NCBI GenBank assembly: GCA_031273405.1
Contig: JAISRW010000174.1
Coordinates: 1-6,760, forward strand
DNA: 6,760 bases
Source of the DNA: Treponema sp.
Lineage (GTDB): Bacteria; Spirochaetota; Spirochaetia; Treponematales; Breznakiellaceae
Reading direction: 5' to 3'
Shown here: piece by piece, positions 1 to 5,178 of the stretch
Position numbering within the stretch: the stretch's first letter is position 1
Layout: the number at the start of each line of letters is the position of its first letter
Notes under the pieces: model-generated
Database searches by the model: none
Told to the model about the DNA's origin: nothing
What the model saw: the letters and a program-made list of their open reading frames with translations, nothing else
Program-made: the position numbers and the translations under genes

Positions 1-250
1 CTCGGCCCTTGCCTACGGGCAAGGGCTGCCCCTCCCCCTTTGAGCCGTTGATGAAGGGTTTGCGACCAGAGTGGAGCGATGCGGAACGGCGGGAGCAAAC
101 CCAACCTAATGTCCTGGTAGAGGGGGAAGCCCGGCGGCGAGGGGGAGGGACAATATATGCCGCCAATGTACTGCCGCCTGATTACGCTTATCGTGTAGGT
201 TGAGCGGCCCTGGGTGGGCGTAGTACGATGGGTTCCCCACGGTGCTATAC
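1..250 (+). ncRNA. Candidate structured RNA (right part), unidentified
   Basis: The region has dense base pairing. GCCCTTGC 5-12 pairs with GCAAGGGC 19-26 (8 bp, 6-nt loop). 30-40 pairs with 139-149 (11 bp, one G-U). GGGTTTGC 56-63 pairs with GCAAACCC 95-102. GGCGGC 133-138 pairs with GCCGCC 159-164. An arm at 173-208 has three short helices (GCCG/CGGC, CCT/AGG, ACG/CGT). An arm at 219-247 has 7 bp with wobbles plus TGGG/CCCA. The C tract 33-40 can instead pair with 120-127, so a switch or pseudoknot is possible. I do not recognise the RNA: no group II domain V, RNase P, tmRNA or SRP signature is visible. Guide-RNA-like transcripts of IS200/IS605 elements (TnpB/IscB) have comparable size and complexity, but no such protein gene is in view. 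One frame is open from the left edge to 203, so a protein C-terminus cannot be excluded. Confidence 0.4.
56..102 (+). repeat. Hairpin family, copy A
   Basis: An 8-bp perfect stem (56-63/95-102) closes a purine-rich loop. The loop contains GAGTGGAG (69-76), GA, then GCGGAACGG (81-89), and AGCAA (94-98) runs into the stem. The same elements recur in the same order at 374-412 with a differently sequenced but still perfect stem. This suggests a conserved RNA structure rather than chance. Confidence 0.5.
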
Positions 251-289
251 AGTTACGGATAAATGTTAACGGTAAGCCGGGGGCGGGGT

Positions 290-462
290 GCCGAGGTTTT
301 TTGTGCCGTTTGTGGGAGATGGTTTTACCCTGAAATAATGCGGCGCAAAAAAGGGCGGCGTAAACGGGTTGAAAAAATTGCGGAGTGGAGAGAAGCGGAA
401 CGGAGCAATTTTGACCTTTTGATTTCTCCTCTCCGGGCGAAGCTCGGACTGCCGTAGGCGGT
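290..462 (+). ncRNA. Candidate structured RNA, second unit
   Basis: A long arm is formed by TTTTTTGTGCCG 297-308 with CGGCGCAAAAAA 341-352 (12 bp, one G-U). It is extended past a 3x3 internal loop by GCCG 290-293 with CGGC 356-359. It is followed by hairpin copy B (374-412), then two abutting hairpins: CCGGGC-GAA-GCTCGG (433-447, one wobble) and ACTGCC-GTA-GGCGGT (448-462, one wobble). GGTAA 271-275 can also pair with TTACC 325-329. I know no named family with this arrangement. A 64-codon open frame (263-457) overlaps it, but it has no Shine-Dalgarno sequence and its product is not recognisable. Strand is assigned from the wobble pairs only. Confidence 0.4.
374..412 (+). repeat. Hairpin family, copy B
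   Basis: AAAATTGC 374-381 pairs with GCAATTTT 405-412 (8 bp). An outer GGTT 367-370 can pair with GACC 413-416 after a bulge. The loop has GAGTGGAG 383-390, GA, then GCGGAACGG 395-403. Relative to copy A it lacks ACCA before GAGTGGAG and CGGG before AGCAA, and four of the eight stem pairs differ in a compensated way. In both copies one reading frame gives EW..AER. Confidence 0.5.
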
Positions 463-765
463 GCTTTCCGAAATCGTTATGCGAAACTGAATTTGAAAAT
501 CCAAACATAGCCTGTAATGCGTTTTCCTCCGGTCTATGGAATTGTGGTATTACGTTGGGGAAAAGAGCGGCTCTATGGCTGCTATTGCGCTCTGGCGGGG
601 TTTTTCCGTTGGGGTCAGGGAAGGGCAAAAAGGCCCTTTTTCGGGGGTTGTTTTCCGGTTTCTGGCCGCCGTGTGAGCATTTGTGTAAGCAATACTCCTT
701 CAATCTGGCTATTACTGGCTGGTAGGCATTAACACTTAACGGAGACTGGCGCGATCCGGGCAATT
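463..765. other. Gene-free stretch, G/T-rich with further hairpins
   Basis: I see no convincing gene. GGAAAA 559-564 pairs with TTTTCC 602-607 and encloses GAGCG 565-569 / CGCTC 588-592. A terminator-like hairpin lies at 621-641. A 12-nt near tandem repeat (GTGTGAGCATTT, then GTGTAAGCAATA) lies at 671-694. No good sigma70 promoter for the gene at 766 was found. A 165-codon frame on the minus strand spans 266-763 but starts with TTG, lacks a ribosome site and encodes no recognisable domain. Confidence 0.45.
621..641 (+). terminator. Possible intrinsic terminator
   Basis: AAGGGC 621-626 and GCCCTT 633-638 form a 6-bp stem around a 6-nt loop, running into TTTTT (637-641). The stem is short and the T tract is interrupted by C at 642, so it would be a weak terminator. 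If real, it would end transcription of the structured RNA region before the gene at 766. Confidence 0.35.
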
Positions 766-1650
766 ATGATAGAATCAGGTACTTTGAACATTCCCGAAGC
801 GTCCGTGACGGAAACGGTAGTGAGTATTTCCACTGCCGGGTCTTTTGTAAAAATCATGGCCAGCCCTTATCTCCGCAGGACAGCCCTCAAGACGATAGGG
901 GCCATAATTTATAATTTTTTCATACTCCAGTACAGGGCGGCTATCCTGCCGGGGCGTATCCCCGTTTCAAAAGCGGATCATCCCCTGGACAGGAAGATCC
1001 CCTTTACGCCGGGGAAGATCGCCGTTTATCTTGATTTTACCGCCTTCTGGATCAGGGTCCTGGGCTTCCTCCTGAAGCGTTTCAAACGCCGGGCTCTGGA
1101 GCCGGTAAAGCGCTTTATCGAAACCATGGGCCTCCTTTACGCTTGGGCGGCCCAGGTTTATACAAAAAACCTTTCAACCACCGAAAGGCCCCGCTACCTT
1201 GCCAGGTCCCGCTTCGTGGTGATCCACGCCCTTGACCCCCACCTCATGTGCATACCCAGCCTCCACGTGATGGTGGTGATCCGGACCTATACGTTTTTCA
1301 GGGATATTCTCCTCTCTCTTGGCGAAGCCGGGAACTACGCTCCCCGGATCGAAGAAATACGGCAGGGCGCCCTGGCGATTAGCGAAGCCGTGCTCTTTGT
1401 GAAGCAGCACAGCGTCAATTGCATATCCGCCGCCATGTACGCCATGACCCGTTTCGACAGGGCCCTCTTCCCACCCGAGGAAGCCAAGCGCTTCGCCTCG
1501 GAACTGTTCTTCGCCTCCCTCGGGAAGGAGGATGGGGAAGAAGTCCGCGCCCACATCCTTTCTCTGTACCGGAACTTTGTCGCCGAAGGAGAAAAATTCG
1601 GCCGGGACTGGACAGAGCCGCTCCTCGGCTTCCTTAAAACCCTCCCGTAA
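766..1650 (+). CDS. Divergent PAP2-superfamily (PSLH-type) phosphatase-like membrane protein
   Basis: The 294-residue product carries landmarks of the PAP2/Aur1-like lipid phosphatase and phosphotransferase group. These are DxxxxxKIPFTP (71-82), the usual entry to the first core helix; ERPR (140-143), resembling the RP of motif 1; PSLH (164-167), motif 2; and VKQH (212-215), the histidine of motif 3. Hydrophobic stretches lie around 39-61, 85-104 and 159-185, fewer and weaker than in typical six-helix members. In related proteins the third motif reads KQHxxxD. Here residue 219 is Cys (HSVNC), so the aspartate that normally supports the histidine is missing. By family it would hydrolyse or transfer a lipid phosphate at the membrane; with the missing Asp, activity is uncertain. 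The charged tail (232-294) is not recognisable. The start is poorly supported: GGAG lies about 20 nt upstream, too far for normal initiation, and ATG 856 is an alternative. carA follows 143 nt downstream on the same strand. Confidence 0.65.
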   Translation: MIESGTLNIPEASVTETVVSISTAGSFVKIMASPYLRRTALKTIGAIIYNFFILQYRAAILPGRIPVSKADHPLDRKIPFTPGKIAVYLDFTAFWIRVLGFLLKRFKRRALEPVKRFIETMGLLYAWAAQVYTKNLSTTERPRYLARSRFVVIHALDPHLMCIPSLHVMVVIRTYTFFRDILLSLGEAGNYAPRIEEIRQGALAISEAVLFVKQHSVNCISAAMYAMTRFDRALFPPEEAKRFASELFFASLGKEDGEEVRAHILSLYRNFVAEGEKFGRDWTEPLLGFLKTLP

Positions 1651-1708
1651 TTTTGCCGCTCCCCTTGATTCTTTTAAGCCCTGCCGCCTACTATGGGAAT
1701 CTAAGGTT

Positions 1709-1755
1709 GCAGTTCCAAAATCTGACATTGCGGACCTCCGGTCCGATGGAACTGC
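1709..1755 (+). promoter_or_regulatory. Structured leader upstream of carA
   Basis: GCAGTTCCA 1709-1717 pairs perfectly with TGGAACTGC 1747-1755 (9 bp). Inside, CGGACC 1731-1736 pairs with GGTCCG 1740-1745 around TCC. The internal loop is very uneven: 13 nt on the left (1718-1730), one A on the right. A perfect palindrome CTCAATTGAG follows at 1756-1765. There is no U-run, so it is not an intrinsic terminator. It lies 38 nt before the carA start, the position expected of a cis-acting RNA controlling carA. I do not see the PyrR-binding consensus. Confidence 0.5.
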
Positions 1756-1784
1756 CTCAATTGAGTAAATTCGCGGCTCATCCT

Positions 1785-1790
1785 GGAGGG
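1785..1790 (+). promoter_or_regulatory. Ribosome binding site deciding the carA start
   Basis: GGAGGG sits 3 nt before ATG 1794. The reading frame is open up to 1653, but no upstream start has a comparable site, and starting at 1794 gives a protein of normal CarA length. Confidence 0.75.
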
Positions 1791-1793
1791 ACT

Positions 1794-2951
1794 ATGAAAG
1801 CAAAGGCATCAGCGGTTAAATCTCCCCGACAGGCCCGGCTGGTTCTGGAAGACGGTTCCGAATATCCGGGCTGGTCCTTCGGCAAGCCAAAGTCCCAGGC
1901 GGGGGAAGTGGTTTTTACCACCGGCATGACCGGCTACCCCCAGTCCCTGACGGATCCGAGCTTCAGGGGGCAGATTCTGGTCTCGACCTATCCCCTGGCG
2001 GGGAATTACGGGGTCCCTGTGAATTCCAGGACCGGCGAACCATTCCTGGACGAGCAGGGCATTCCCCTGCACTTTGAAAGCCCCCTGGTTCAGGTATCGG
2101 GCTTCGTGGTTTCCGAGGCCTGCGAGGAGCCCAGCCATTTCGCTTCGGCCTCCACCCTTTCGTCCTGGCTTGAAAAGAACAACGTCCCCGGCATCTGCGG
2201 CATTGATACCAGGGCTCTCACGGAACGGCTCAGGGAACAAGGTGTCATGCGGGGGAAGATCCTGGTGGAAGGGAGCCGGGACCTTACCATGGATTCGGGG
2301 ATCATCGAGAACCCTGTAGCCGATGTTTCTCCCAACGAAATCAGGACCTATCTGCCACCGGGCGCCGTCAGGGGGACAGTCCCCAGAATCGCCCTCATCG
2401 ACTGCGGGGCCAAGGCCAATATACTCCGCTGCCTCCTGGCCAGGAACGTCGAAATCATCCGCCTCCCCTGGAACCACGACCTATCGGGCATTGAATACGA
2501 CGGCCTCTTTCTTTCCAACGGCCCCGGGGACCCCAAGGCCTGCGGCAAAACCATCGCCATGGTGCGCCGGGCCTTCGATCTCAAAAAGCCCATCTTCGGC
2601 ATCTGCCTGGGGAACCAGATCATGGCCCTGGCCGCCGGGGGGGACACCTACAAACTCCCCTATGGCCACCGGGGCCAGAACCAGCCCTGCTCCGAAGCCG
2701 GCACCAGCCGCTGTTATATCACCAGCCAGAACCACGGCTATGCGGTGAGGGGCGACACCCTCCCCAGGGGCTGGGAGCCTTGGTTCGTTAACGCCAACGA
2801 CGGCACCATCGAAGGCATCCGTTCCAGCCGCTTCCCCTTCTCGGCGGTGCAGTTCCATCCCGAAGGCTGCCCCGGCCCCAGGGACACGGAGTTTTTGATC
2901 GACAGGTTTTTGGAGGAAGTGAGGAGCGGGGAGTCTAAACTCAACCCATAA
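1794..2951 (+). CDS. carA: Carbamoyl-phosphate synthase small (glutaminase) subunit
   Basis: This cytoplasmic subunit hydrolyses glutamine and channels ammonia to the large subunit CarB, which makes carbamoyl phosphate for pyrimidine and arginine synthesis. The 385-residue length matches the family (E. coli CarA is 382). The N-terminal domain has VVFTTGMTGYPQSLTDPSF and TYPLAGNYGVP. The C-terminal class I amidotransferase domain has SNGPGDP, nucleophile Cys271 in GICLGNQ, and His355 with Glu357 in QFHPEG, so the catalytic triad is complete. YGHRGQNQPC and SQNHGYAV with NANDGTIEGI resemble the eukaryotic CAD and Bacteroidetes form rather than the enterobacterial GHHG form. Initiation at 1794 is supported by GGAGGG. 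carB is not adjacent: the next gene is convergent, its stop only 9 nt away. Upstream is the PAP2-like gene, possibly co-transcribed, separated by the folded leader at 1709-1755. Confidence 0.96.
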   Translation: MKAKASAVKSPRQARLVLEDGSEYPGWSFGKPKSQAGEVVFTTGMTGYPQSLTDPSFRGQILVSTYPLAGNYGVPVNSRTGEPFLDEQGIPLHFESPLVQVSGFVVSEACEEPSHFASASTLSSWLEKNNVPGICGIDTRALTERLREQGVMRGKILVEGSRDLTMDSGIIENPVADVSPNEIRTYLPPGAVRGTVPRIALIDCGAKANILRCLLARNVEIIRLPWNHDLSGIEYDGLFLSNGPGDPKACGKTIAMVRRAFDLKKPIFGICLGNQIMALAAGGDTYKLPYGHRGQNQPCSEAGTSRCYITSQNHGYAVRGDTLPRGWEPWFVNANDGTIEGIRSSRFPFSAVQFHPEGCPGPRDTEFLIDRFLEEVRSGESKLNP

Positions 2952-2960
2952 CCAAGGACG

Positions 2961-4127
2961 CTAAACACGGAACAGGGAAAGGATCGCTATAATGAAAAAC
3001 ACATTTGCGCCTATGCCCGCCAGGAGCAGGAGCCAGGAAATGACTTCCATCACATAGGCTTTGCGGTTATACCGGCGGGCCAGGGTCTCTATTTCTCCGG
3101 GAAAGGCGCCGTAAACCGCAAAGGGATCCCCCGGTTCTCCGGGAAAGGCCTCCGGGTTTTTCCCGTCTTCCCCGGCAAGGACGCCGAATAGATGCCACTG
3201 ATCCCCCAGGCGTTTTTCCCCGGCGGGAATGATGAAAGGGATTCCCTGTTCATAAAAAGCCGCAGGCAGGACGTCGTATTGTTTCTCGATATAGGGTTCC
3301 CCGCCGGGAAGGCGGCCCTGCTTTTCGCCGCCGATATACGCCCGCGGAAGCCGCACCAGATCCCGGTAGGCCCGGAATACCCTCGCCCGCCACCAGAGCC
3401 GCCGGTAGGCGATGGTAAGAAAGATACCCGGCGGCAGCCAGGGGAGCAGGGGGGTAAAAAGAGCGATGAGCGCCGAGATCAGCGTGAGCCTGTAAACGGG
3501 CCGGGAGTATAGCGGCACGGCCATGATTATCTGGGAGAAAGCTCCCGCTATAAATGAGTAGGGGGTAATAAAGTTGAAGAATTCATTCCGGTGCCTGCCG
3601 GCTCTTATGGTCCGCACCGTAAGGGAACGATCCTGGCCTTCGTAAAAAATAACCATCAGGGGACGGGCCGCAGTGGAGACAAAAATCCGCCGGCCGTCCC
3701 TCAGGCAAAGGGACCCCCCGGCGAAAACCTTGACGCCACCGGTAAGGGCCGATATCCTGTCCGGGCGTATCTGTTCCGGCGACTCCTCCCCGGGATCGAA
3801 GTCGGCGGGGATGCCCTCCGCGTCCGTATCCGGCAGCACGTAGATTCTGGCGCCCCTCAGATCCACGGGGATGGTAAGTTCGCCGCCGCGAATCCAGAGG
3901 ATATTGTCCTCCGTAAGGGATTCAAAGCCGCCGGAAAAACGGAATTCCTTCCCCTCCCCGGAGGAACCGGGGCCGACGCTCACGCAGGCGGCGTAATCGA
4001 GCATAGGCTTCTGCCCAAGCTCGCTAAAGCGGCGGCGGAAATGCCGCCATCTCCGGCGGCTGTAAAAAGCCCCGGCTACGGGAACCAGGCCGTAAAAAAG
4101 AACCGCCAGGCTGATGATCACTAGCAA
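2961..4127 (-). CDS. Membrane protein of unknown function, four predicted helices
   Basis: I do not recognise a family. The 388-residue product has an N-terminal hydrophobic helix (2-22) followed by a strongly basic stretch (24-33), which places the next part in the cytoplasm. Residues 40-180 form a soluble, beta-rich looking domain with acidic 101-122. Two hydrophobic segments follow (about 184-206 and 213-241), then a second soluble part (245-355), then a C-terminal helix (about 361-386). No enzymatic motif is evident. The assigned start is TTG at 4127 without a ribosome site. An in-frame CTG at 4142 lies 9 nt after AGGAGG (4157-4152 on this strand) and may be the true start, adding five residues. 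The gene is divergent from the hydrolase at 4158 and convergent with carA. The uninterrupted frame, GC-rich third positions and membrane topology argue for a real gene. Confidence 0.8.
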   Translation of the reverse strand: MLVIISLAVLFYGLVPVAGAFYSRRRWRHFRRRFSELGQKPMLDYAACVSVGPGSSGEGKEFRFSGGFESLTEDNILWIRGGELTIPVDLRGARIYVLPDTDAEGIPADFDPGEESPEQIRPDRISALTGGVKVFAGGSLCLRDGRRIFVSTAARPLMVIFYEGQDRSLTVRTIRAGRHRNEFFNFITPYSFIAGAFSQIIMAVPLYSRPVYRLTLISALIALFTPLLPWLPPGIFLTIAYRRLWWRARVFRAYRDLVRLPRAYIGGEKQGRLPGGEPYIEKQYDVLPAAFYEQGIPFIIPAGEKRLGDQWHLFGVLAGEDGKNPEAFPGEPGDPFAVYGAFPGEIETLARRYNRKAYVMEVISWLLLLAGIGANVFFIIAILSLFRV

Positions 4128-4157
4128 ATCCGGCTGACGCAGGGTATTATCCCTCCT

Positions 4158-4823
4158 ATGGAGAAACGCGTTCTCGAATGTCTTACCCTGGGGGATATAG
4201 CAACCAACTGCTGGATATATTCCCTTGAGGCGGAACCGTCCGCCGGCTCGAATCCCTGCGCGGTGATAGATCCCGGCGATCAGTCCGCTTATATTATATC
4301 ACGGTTGAAGCAATTAAACCTCTGTCCCCACTATATTTTATTAACCCATGGCCATTTCGATCACCTGGCCGCCCTGCCGGAGCTGGCGTCCGCCTTTGCG
4401 CCGGCTCCGGTCATCGCCGTACATAGGGCGGACGCTTCCTATCTGGGGCCGAAAGCCCTGGAAGTCCACCGGGAAAGCTTCGCCGCCGCGGGAGGCGCCT
4501 CCTATGTGGACAGGCTCTGGAAACCCCTGCCTCCCGCGGACCGGCTCCTTTCGGGCGGGGAGAGGATAGGTCCCTTTGAGGTGATCCATACGCCGGGCCA
4601 CACTCCCGGCTCGGTCTGCTATTACGATGAAGACGCGGGGCTGCTCTTTTCAGGGGATACCCTTTTTCGGGACGGCTGCGGCCGCACGGACCTCCCCGGC
4701 GGCGATTGGGCGGCGCTGGAAAAGAGCCTCGCCCTGCTCTCTTCCATGGACGGCGGCATTACGGTCTGCCCCGGACACGGCCCCGGCAGTTTGCTGCGCT
4801 TCGCGTATAGATGCATAGAATAG
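4158..4823 (+). CDS. Metallo-beta-lactamase-fold hydrolase, glyoxalase II-like (YcbL type)
   Basis: This is a soluble two-metal hydrolase of 221 residues, the usual size for the short glyoxalase II-like group that cleaves S-acyl thioesters such as hydroxyacylglutathione. All metal ligands are present: H64, H66, D68 and H69 in THGHFDH, H148 in HTPGHTPGS, D167 in SGDTLFRDGCGR, and H207 in CPGHGPGS. The N-terminus (TNCWIYS, then VIDPG) is typical of the family. The long C-terminal substrate-binding domain of classical glyoxalase II is absent, so the true thiol substrate is open. ATG 4158 has no clear Shine-Dalgarno: the nearest, AGGG at 4141-4144, is 13 nt away. The CCTCCT just before the ATG is the complement of a ribosome site for the divergent gene. 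The 3' end is duplicated (4779-4876). By family a detoxification role is likely; the sequence does not fix it. Confidence 0.92.
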   Translation: MEKRVLECLTLGDIATNCWIYSLEAEPSAGSNPCAVIDPGDQSAYIISRLKQLNLCPHYILLTHGHFDHLAALPELASAFAPAPVIAVHRADASYLGPKALEVHRESFAAAGGASYVDRLWKPLPPADRLLSGGERIGPFEVIHTPGHTPGSVCYYDEDAGLLFSGDTLFRDGCGRTDLPGGDWAALEKSLALLSSMDGGITVCPGHGPGSLLRFAYRCIE

Positions 4824-4876
4824 CGCCGGCCCCGGCAGTTTCTTACACGCCGCGCATAAAGTCCCAAAATATCAAA
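4779..4876 (+). repeat. 49-bp tandem duplication at the end of the hydrolase gene
   Basis: GGCCCCGGCAGTTT occurs exactly at 4779-4792 and 4828-4841. The following 29 bases of the two units align without gaps at about 17 matches, most differences being transitions. The first unit carries the last codons and stop. In the second, the homologous frame stays open until a TAG at 4900-4902. It looks like an old tandem duplication that has decayed. Confidence 0.6.
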
Positions 4877-4909
4877 TAATACCTCTTAAAATCAGATCAT
4901 AGTGGAGGC

Positions 4910-4935
4910 ATTCCCAAAACTTCAGTTTTGGGAAT
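4910..4935. repeat. Perfect 11-bp inverted repeat (hairpin)
   Basis: ATTCCCAAAAC 4910-4920 and GTTTTGGGAAT 4925-4935 are exact reverse complements around TTCA. No T tract follows on either strand, so it is not a standard terminator, although it is the only strong hairpin downstream of the hydrolase. It could be a transcript-end stabiliser or a dispersed repeat. AGTGGAGG occurs on both sides (4901-4908 and 4950-4957). Confidence 0.7.
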
Positions 4936-4961
4936 ACAGCTTTAAATTAAGTGGAGGAGGT

Positions 4962-4975
4962 CGTTTTTAAAAACG
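4962..4975. repeat. 14-bp perfect palindrome
   Basis: CGTTTTTAAAAACG reads the same on both strands. It could be a binding site for a dimeric protein or a bend site; function unknown. Confidence 0.4.
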
Positions 4976-4983
4976 TAATTTCA

Positions 4984-4995
4984 TACATTTTTGTA
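4984..4995. promoter_or_regulatory. TACA/TGTA inverted repeat, copy 1
   Basis: TACATTTTTGTA has TACA and TGTA arms around four Ts. An identical 12-mer lies at 5179-5190, so the two copies flank the promoter. The arms match the outer half-sites of the palindromes at 5089 and 5130. Confidence 0.4.
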
Positions 4996-5055
4996 ATAAA
5001 TTTAGCCGGTTCTACAAAAAATTTGCAAAATTATCCAAAATTCACGTAGAAAAAC

Positions 5056-5083
5056 TTGACATACTTAAAATCATAGTGATAAG
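5056..5083 (+). promoter_or_regulatory. Sigma70-like promoter of the permease operon
   Basis: TTGACA (5056-5061) is a perfect -35. With a 16-bp spacer the -10 reads GATAAG (5078-5083), four of six matches to TATAAT; ATAAGG one base later is the 17-bp alternative. Transcription would start near 5090, inside the first 14-bp palindrome, leaving a leader of about 160 nt. Confidence 0.55.
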
Positions 5084-5088
5084 GTAAT

Positions 5089-5102
5089 TGTATATTTATA
5101 CA
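5089..5102. promoter_or_regulatory. Operator-like palindrome 1
   Basis: TGTATATTTATACA has exact 6-bp arms (TGTATA/TATACA) around TT. It would cover the predicted start of transcription, the classic position for a repressor. Its exact reverse complement occurs at 5130. Confidence 0.55.
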
Positions 5103-5129
5103 GAATATTCGTTATTATTGGTGTTTTAT

Positions 5130-5143
5130 TGTATAAATATACA
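5130..5143. promoter_or_regulatory. Operator-like palindrome 2
   Basis: TGTATAAATATACA is the reverse complement of the site at 5089-5102. The centres are 41 bp apart, close to four turns of B-DNA, so dimers on both sites would face the same side. The arms resemble TGTA...TACA operators of GntR-type and similar regulators, but no regulator gene is in the window. Confidence 0.55.
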
Positions 5144-5154
5144 TATAAAATGAG

Positions 5155-5178
5155 CCCGAATATACGGGTATATTTGGG
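5155..5178. promoter_or_regulatory. Extended inverted repeat in the permease leader
   Basis: AATATAC 5159-5165 and GTATATT 5168-5174 are exact reverse complements around GG. The pairing extends through CCCG/TGGG to 11 bp with one G-T pair. As DNA it adds another ATATAC half-site pair. As RNA it forms a hairpin followed by UACAUUUUU, which could act as a weak attenuator. Confidence 0.4.

Noticed and set aside
9..203. Frame open from the left edge to 203 as a protein C-terminus
   Set aside because: The product has no recognisable domain and the same bases form strong helices. I kept it only as an alternative to the RNA reading.
200..250. Possible group II intron domain V/VI or a tRNA
   Set aside because: The catalytic AGC/GUUC pairing with GNRA tetraloop is absent, and no cloverleaf with anticodon arm can be drawn; only a plain two-helix arm is present.
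263..457. 64-codon frame with a Cys-x-x-Cys start and basic middle
   Set aside because: It has no ribosome site and no family match I recognise, and it overlaps the arm, hairpin copy B and the first twin hairpin.
266..763. 165-codon minus-strand frame, considered as a gene or a diversity-generating retroelement variable region
   Set aside because: TTG start without ribosome site, no lectin or formylglycine-enzyme motif, no template-type repeat and no reverse transcriptase in view.
1174..1728. Long minus-strand frames opposite the PAP2-like gene and opposite carA
   Set aside because: They are antisense shadows of GC-rich coding sequence with no motif or start signal.
1709..1745. Intrinsic terminator for the PAP2-like gene
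   Set aside because: No U-run follows either stem.
1653..1793. A longer CarA N-terminus starting at TTG 1653
   Set aside because: It would add 47 residues not found in the family. The Shine-Dalgarno at 1785-1790 marks ATG 1794, and the extra stretch contains the folded leader.
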